A stretch of 64,000 nt of DNA. Origin: Streptomyces flavidovirens DSM 40150 (lineage in GTDB: Bacteria > Actinomycetota > Actinomycetes > Streptomycetales > Streptomycetaceae). The position numbers and the translations under genes are program-made. The DNA is taken from positions 1 to 64,000 of the forward strand of contig NZ_AUBE01000029.1 in the NCBI RefSeq assembly GCF_000429085.1. Direction: 5' to 3'. Shown in pieces: positions 60,654-64,000 of this stretch (positions within the stretch are counted from its first letter, which is position 1; the number at the start of each line of letters is the position of its first letter). Below the pieces are notes generated by a model, which worked only from the letters and a program-made list of their open reading frames with translations, did no database searches and had not been told where the DNA came from.

Positions 60654-60674
60654 GGGTCGGCGGACGCTGATGTC

Positions 60675-62090
60675 ATGACTGAAGCTCATGAAACCGATGT
60701 GATCGTGATCGGCGGCGGCACCGGCGGTTACAGCACCGCCCTGCGCGCCGCGTCCCTCGGCCTGAAGGTCGTCCTGGTGGAGCGGGACAAGGTGGGCGGT
60801 ACGTGCCTGCACCGTGGCTGTGTCCCCAGCAAGGCGATGCTGCACGCCGCCGAACTCGTCGACGGCATCGCGGAGGCGCGGGAGCGGTGGGGGGTGAAGG
60901 CGACGCTGGAGTCGGTGGACTGGCCGGCGCTGGTGGCCACCAGGGACGACATCGTGTCCCGCAACCACAAGGGCGTCGAGGGGCACCTGTCGCACGCCGG
61001 AGTGGAAGTGGTGCGGGGCAGCGCGCGGTTGACCGGCGCCCGGAGTGTACAGGTGGAAGGCGGAGGCGGCGGCGCCTTCACCGCGCGCCGCGGCATCGTC
61101 CTGGCGACCGGGTCCCGGCCCCGTACGCTGCCGGGTCTGCCCCCGGACGGGAGCCGCGTAGTGACCAGCGACGACGCGCTGTTCGCGCCCGGGCTGCCGG
61201 CGTCCGTACTGGTGCTCGGCGGTGGCGCGATCGGCGTGGAGTACGCCTCGTTCCACCGTTCCATGGGCGCCGAGGTCACCCTGATCGAGGCCGCCGACCG
61301 GCTCGTGCCGCTCGAAGACGCCGATGTTTCCCGTCACTTGACGCGGGGCCTGAAGAAGCGCGGCATCGACGTGCGGGTGGGCGCGCGGCTGCTGGACGTG
61401 ACGGTGCTCGACGACGGTGTACGGGCGGATGTCCGCACCTCGCGCGGCGAGACCTCCACGGTCGAGGCCGCGCGGCTGCTGGTCGCCGTGGGCCGCGCCC
61501 CCGTGACCGACGGTCTCGGTCTGGCGGCGGCCGGACTGGCCACCGACGAGCGCGGCTTCGTCGTGCCCGCCGACTGGTCCCGGCTGGAGACGGCCGTAGC
61601 GGGCATCCATGTGCTCGGTGACCTCCTGCCGTCGCCCTCGCTCGGGCTGGCCCACGCCTCGTTCGCGGAGGGTCTGCTGGTGGCCGAGACGCTGGCGGGT
61701 CTCGGCTCGCCGCCCGTGGACTACGCGGCGGTTCCCCGGGTCACGTACTCCTCGCCGCAGACCGCCTCGGTGGGTCTGAGCGAGGCCGAGGCACGGGGCC
61801 GCGACCACGACGTGGTGGTCAACACCATGCCCCTGACCGCGGTGGCCAAGGGCATGGTGCACGGTCAGGGCGGCGTGGTGAAGGTCGTGGCCGCGCGCGG
61901 CGGGCAGGTGCTCGGCGTCCATCTCGTGGGACCGCACGTCTCCGAGATGATCGCCGAGAGCCAGCTGATCGTCGGCTGGGACGCCGAGCCCGCCGACGTG
62001 GCCCGCCACATCCACGCCCACCCGACGCTCTCCGAGGCGGTCGGTGAAACCTTCCTCACCCTCGCGGGGCGGGCGTTGCATCAGCGGTAG
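60675..62090 (+). CDS. lpdA: Dihydrolipoyl dehydrogenase
   Basis: 471 residues. FAD-binding VIVIGGGTGGYSTALRAA at 9-26, the redox disulfide GGTCLHRGCVPSKA, the NAD-binding VLVLGGGAIGVEYASFHRSM and the C-terminal HIHAHPTLSEAVGE with the active-site His/Glu pair. This is the E3 component of 2-oxo acid dehydrogenases and the glycine cleavage system; no E1 or E2 gene is nearby. The divergent LysR gene may control it. Confidence 0.9.
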   Translation: MTEAHETDVIVIGGGTGGYSTALRAASLGLKVVLVERDKVGGTCLHRGCVPSKAMLHAAELVDGIAEARERWGVKATLESVDWPALVATRDDIVSRNHKGVEGHLSHAGVEVVRGSARLTGARSVQVEGGGGGAFTARRGIVLATGSRPRTLPGLPPDGSRVVTSDDALFAPGLPASVLVLGGGAIGVEYASFHRSMGAEVTLIEAADRLVPLEDADVSRHLTRGLKKRGIDVRVGARLLDVTVLDDGVRADVRTSRGETSTVEAARLLVAVGRAPVTDGLGLAAAGLATDERGFVVPADWSRLETAVAGIHVLGDLLPSPSLGLAHASFAEGLLVAETLAGLGSPPVDYAAVPRVTYSSPQTASVGLSEAEARGRDHDVVVNTMPLTAVAKGMVHGQGGVVKVVAARGGQVLGVHLVGPHVSEMIAESQLIVGWDAEPADVARHIHAHPTLSEAVGETFLTLAGRALHQR

Positions 62091-62092
62091 CC

Positions 62093-62155
62093 GGGCGGGC
62101 GGGAGAGGTCGCCGGGCCGGGCCTCGGGGGCGGGCGGGGTGGCTGGCGGGCGGGT
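62093..62155 (+). other. G-run tract, possible G-quadruplex
   Basis: Directly after the lpdA stop come at least ten runs of three or more G on the plus strand (gggcgggcggg ... gggggcgggcgggg ... gggcggg). It could form a quadruplex in the lpdA transcript or DNA and help end transcription. This is speculative in a genome of such GC content. Confidence 0.3.
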
Positions 62156-62215
62156 CCAGCAGCGGTCGCCACGGACTCCCCTGCGGTCAACCCCACCCCG
62201 GCCCTGCGGGCAGCC

Positions 62216-62764
62216 TCAGCGTGCGGACAGCCGGAAAGTCATCCGGCCGAAGCTGACCTGGTCCCCGTCCCGCACCAGGACCGCTCCCGTGACCCGTCGC
62301 CCGTTGACGGACGTCCCGTTGGTCGAGCCGAGGTCGCGCAGGGTCCACATGCCGCCCCGCGCGGACAGTTCGGCGTGCACGCGCGAGACCGTCTCGTGGC
62401 TGAGCCGCAGTCCGTTCGCGGGGTCGCGCCCGATCCTCAGCGGGTACGGACCCGGCTCGGGGAGCAGCAGCTTCGGCAGCCGCTCCGACTGCCACGCCCT
62501 GCGCAGCCGCACCGTGAACGCCGACGCCCGCTCCACGACGCCGAACAGCCCCCGCGCCCAGCGGCTGTCGGTCTCCAGATCGGAGGTGAGTACGGCCAGT
62601 TCGTCGGACCGGCGGGCGACGAGGGCGAGTTCCATCCGGCGTATGAAGGTGTCGTGCGACAACTTGCCCTGGGCCGCGCCTTCTCTGAGCACCCCCAGCA
62701 CACGGTCGCGCTCGGCGTCGGACAGCCGAGCGGGATACGTGTGGAACTCGAAGGAGGACGTCAC
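62216..62764 (-). CDS. DUF1707-FHA domain protein
   Basis: 182 residues from the GTG at 62764. The N-terminal DUF1707 (LSDAERDRVLGVLREGAAQG, KLSHDTFIRRMELALVARRS) is followed by a short basic linker and a C-terminal FHA domain (RIGRDPANGLRLSHETVSRVHA, LRDLGSTNGTSVNG) with the phosphothreonine-binding Arg, Ser and Asn residues. It probably reads Ser/Thr kinase signals. GACAAT six bases before the GTG hints at a leaderless start. Confidence 0.85.
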   Translation of the reverse strand: MTSSFEFHTYPARLSDAERDRVLGVLREGAAQGKLSHDTFIRRMELALVARRSDELAVLTSDLETDSRWARGLFGVVERASAFTVRLRRAWQSERLPKLLLPEPGPYPLRIGRDPANGLRLSHETVSRVHAELSARGGMWTLRDLGSTNGTSVNGRRVTGAVLVRDGDQVSFGRMTFRLSAR

Positions 62765-62957
62765 AGCCTGATTGTCGGGCCGACTGGGCACAAGTGTCCA
62801 GAAGAAGAGGTCATCCCTCACGACCTGACCTGCGCATACGAATCGGACGACACATTGGGGCACTCGGCCGACATGGCCTGGAGCTGACGATTTACCGGCG
62901 GATCATGCCCGCCTGAAGCACCATGGGTGGCGGCATCGTCGACGAGAGGGGCCGCCA

Positions 62958-64000
62958 GTGCGGTTCGAGGTGTGGGCACCGAATGCCGAGCGGGCAGAGC
63001 TTCAGCTGGCGGGTGGCACGTACGCCATGGAGCGCGATCCGGCGCGGGACGGGTGGTGGACGGCGGACGCCGACGCGGGTGACGGGGCGCGTTACGGCTT
63101 CTCCCTGGACGGCGGCCCCGTCCTGCCCGACCCGCGCTCCCGCCGCCAGCCGGACGGCCCCGACGGCCTCAGCGCCGTCGTGGACCACAACGCCCATGAG
63201 TGGCGGACGGATTGGCCGGGCGGCGCCCCACTGGCGGGCGCGGTCCTCTACGAGCTGCACATCGGTACGTACACCCCGGAGGGCACCTTCGACGCCGCCG
63301 CCCGGCGGCTCGGCCATCTGGTGGAGCTGGGCGTCACCCACGTCGAGGTGATGCCCGTGTGCCCGTTCCCGGGAACGCACGGCTGGGGGTACGAGGGCGT
63401 GTCGCTGTGGGCCGTGCACGAGCCGTACGGCGGCCCGGAAGGACTCAAGCGCTTCGTCGACGCGGCGCACGGCCTCGGTCTCGGCGTCGTGCTCGACGTC
63501 GTCCACAACCACCTCGGCCCCTCCGGCAACTACCTGCCCCTCTTCGGCCCGTACTTCACGGACACCCACCACACCCCCTGGGGCTCGGCCGTCAACCTCG
63601 ACGCACCGGGGTCCGACGAGGTACGCGCGTATCTGCTCGGCAGCGCGCTCGCCTGGCTGCGCGACTATCGCGTCGACGGACTGCGGCTCGACGCGGTCCA
63701 CGCCCTCGCCGACACCCGCGCGCTGACGTTCCTCGAAGAGCTGTCCACGGCCGTCGACACGCTCTCCGCCGAGGTGGGCAGAACACTCTTCCTGATCGCC
63801 GAGTCCGACCAGGGGGACCCACGCACGACGGCCCCGCGCGAGTCGTGGGGGCTCGGTCTGCACGCTCAGTGGAACGACGATTTCCACCACGCGCTGCACA
63901 CCGCCCTCACCGGCGAGTCCCAGGGCTACTACGCCGACTTCGCCCGCGCTCCCCTCGGCGCGCTCGCCAAGACGCTGACCCGCGTGTTCTTCCACGACGG
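62958..64000 (+). CDS. treZ: Malto-oligosyltrehalose trehalohydrolase, 5' part
   Basis: 347 codons are visible; the gene continues past the window. It begins at a GTG with GAGGGG upstream: MRFEVWAPNAERAELQLAGG, a CBM48-like domain, then the GH13 barrel with LYELHIGTYTPEGTFDAAAR, GVVLDVVHNHLGPSGNYLP, GLRLDAVHALADT (nucleophile Asp) and FLIAESDQGDPR (acid Glu). It releases trehalose from the product of TreY. It is 3.4 kb from treY, separated by lysR, lpdA and the FHA gene. Confidence 0.93.
   Translation, partial: MRFEVWAPNAERAELQLAGGTYAMERDPARDGWWTADADAGDGARYGFSLDGGPVLPDPRSRRQPDGPDGLSAVVDHNAHEWRTDWPGGAPLAGAVLYELHIGTYTPEGTFDAAARRLGHLVELGVTHVEVMPVCPFPGTHGWGYEGVSLWAVHEPYGGPEGLKRFVDAAHGLGLGVVLDVVHNHLGPSGNYLPLFGPYFTDTHHTPWGSAVNLDAPGSDEVRAYLLGSALAWLRDYRVDGLRLDAVHALADTRALTFLEELSTAVDTLSAEVGRTLFLIAESDQGDPRTTAPRESWGLGLHAQWNDDFHHALHTALTGESQGYYADFARAPLGALAKTLTRVFFHD

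Noticed and set aside
1..64000. tRNA or rRNA genes
   Set aside because: I looked for cloverleaf-like and ribosomal sequence blocks while reading and recognised none; a covariance-model scan was not possible.

Overview
The window is high-GC DNA from a Streptomyces or a very close actinomycete. The evidence is the strong G/C third-position bias, the many GTG/TTG starts, probable leaderless promoters (a TAnnnT box 6-7 bases before the start codon), Streptomyces-type GC-rich intergenic inverted repeats, a cysteine-attenuator leader peptide ahead of the assimilatory sulfate genes, and an OleD-like macrolide glycosyltransferase. I saw no rRNA, tRNA or CRISPR array.

Layout. 1-331 is the right end of an IS5-type insertion sequence that has landed in the 3' end of rsgA (296-1480, minus). 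1.8-7.9 kb holds two related PAS/GAF/PP2C/HATPase stress-signalling proteins around a small methyltransferase. An SDR oxidoreductase (8.1-9.0 kb, plus) faces a tightly packed minus-strand operon of a cytoplasmic subtilase, a ComEC-like metallo-beta-lactamase-fold protein and a patatin-like phospholipase (9.0-13.1 kb). This operon is the best candidate in the window for an undescribed system. AlkB and an enoyl-CoA hydratase-family gene follow. tdh, kbl and a LysR regulator (15.1-18.9 kb) form the threonine-to-glycine unit, interrupted by a 617-bp repeat array bounded by 49-bp inverted repeats. Next come an SPFH protein, a zinc-starvation pair (cysteine-free L32 plus CobW) behind a palindromic Zur-like site, a two-component system whose regulator carries a repetitive tail, a VOC protein, an AraC regulator, a YihY/BrkB membrane protein, an AidB-like acyl-CoA dehydrogenase, a GAF-domain regulator, the remnant of a PfkB-family sugar kinase and a GNAT acetyltransferase.

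31.4-40.9 kb is the sulfate assimilation cluster: leader peptide, sir, a small zinc-ribbon protein, cysH, cysC, cysD, cysN, a sulfonate-type ABC importer (ssuABC-like) and a CbiX-like chelatase. Together these take up sulfur compounds, activate and reduce sulfate, and make siroheme for the reductase. After this come panE-like, aldo/keto reductase and DUF1697 genes, a secreted subtilisin, the OleD-like glycosyltransferase with a palindromic operator, a sugar ABC importer without its own ATPase, a phosphotransferase, a DnaQ-like exonuclease, a HEPN-domain protein and a secreted copper amine oxidase split into two genes. The right end is alpha-glucan metabolism: glgX, treY and the start of treZ, with a LysR regulator, a dihydrolipoyl dehydrogenase and an FHA-domain protein placed between treY and treZ.

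Start codons were chosen by ribosome binding site, protein family and overlap with the upstream stop, so many genes begin inside longer open frames. No database search was run. Family names rest on motifs and recognisable sequence, and residue positions are approximate unless a named residue is given.
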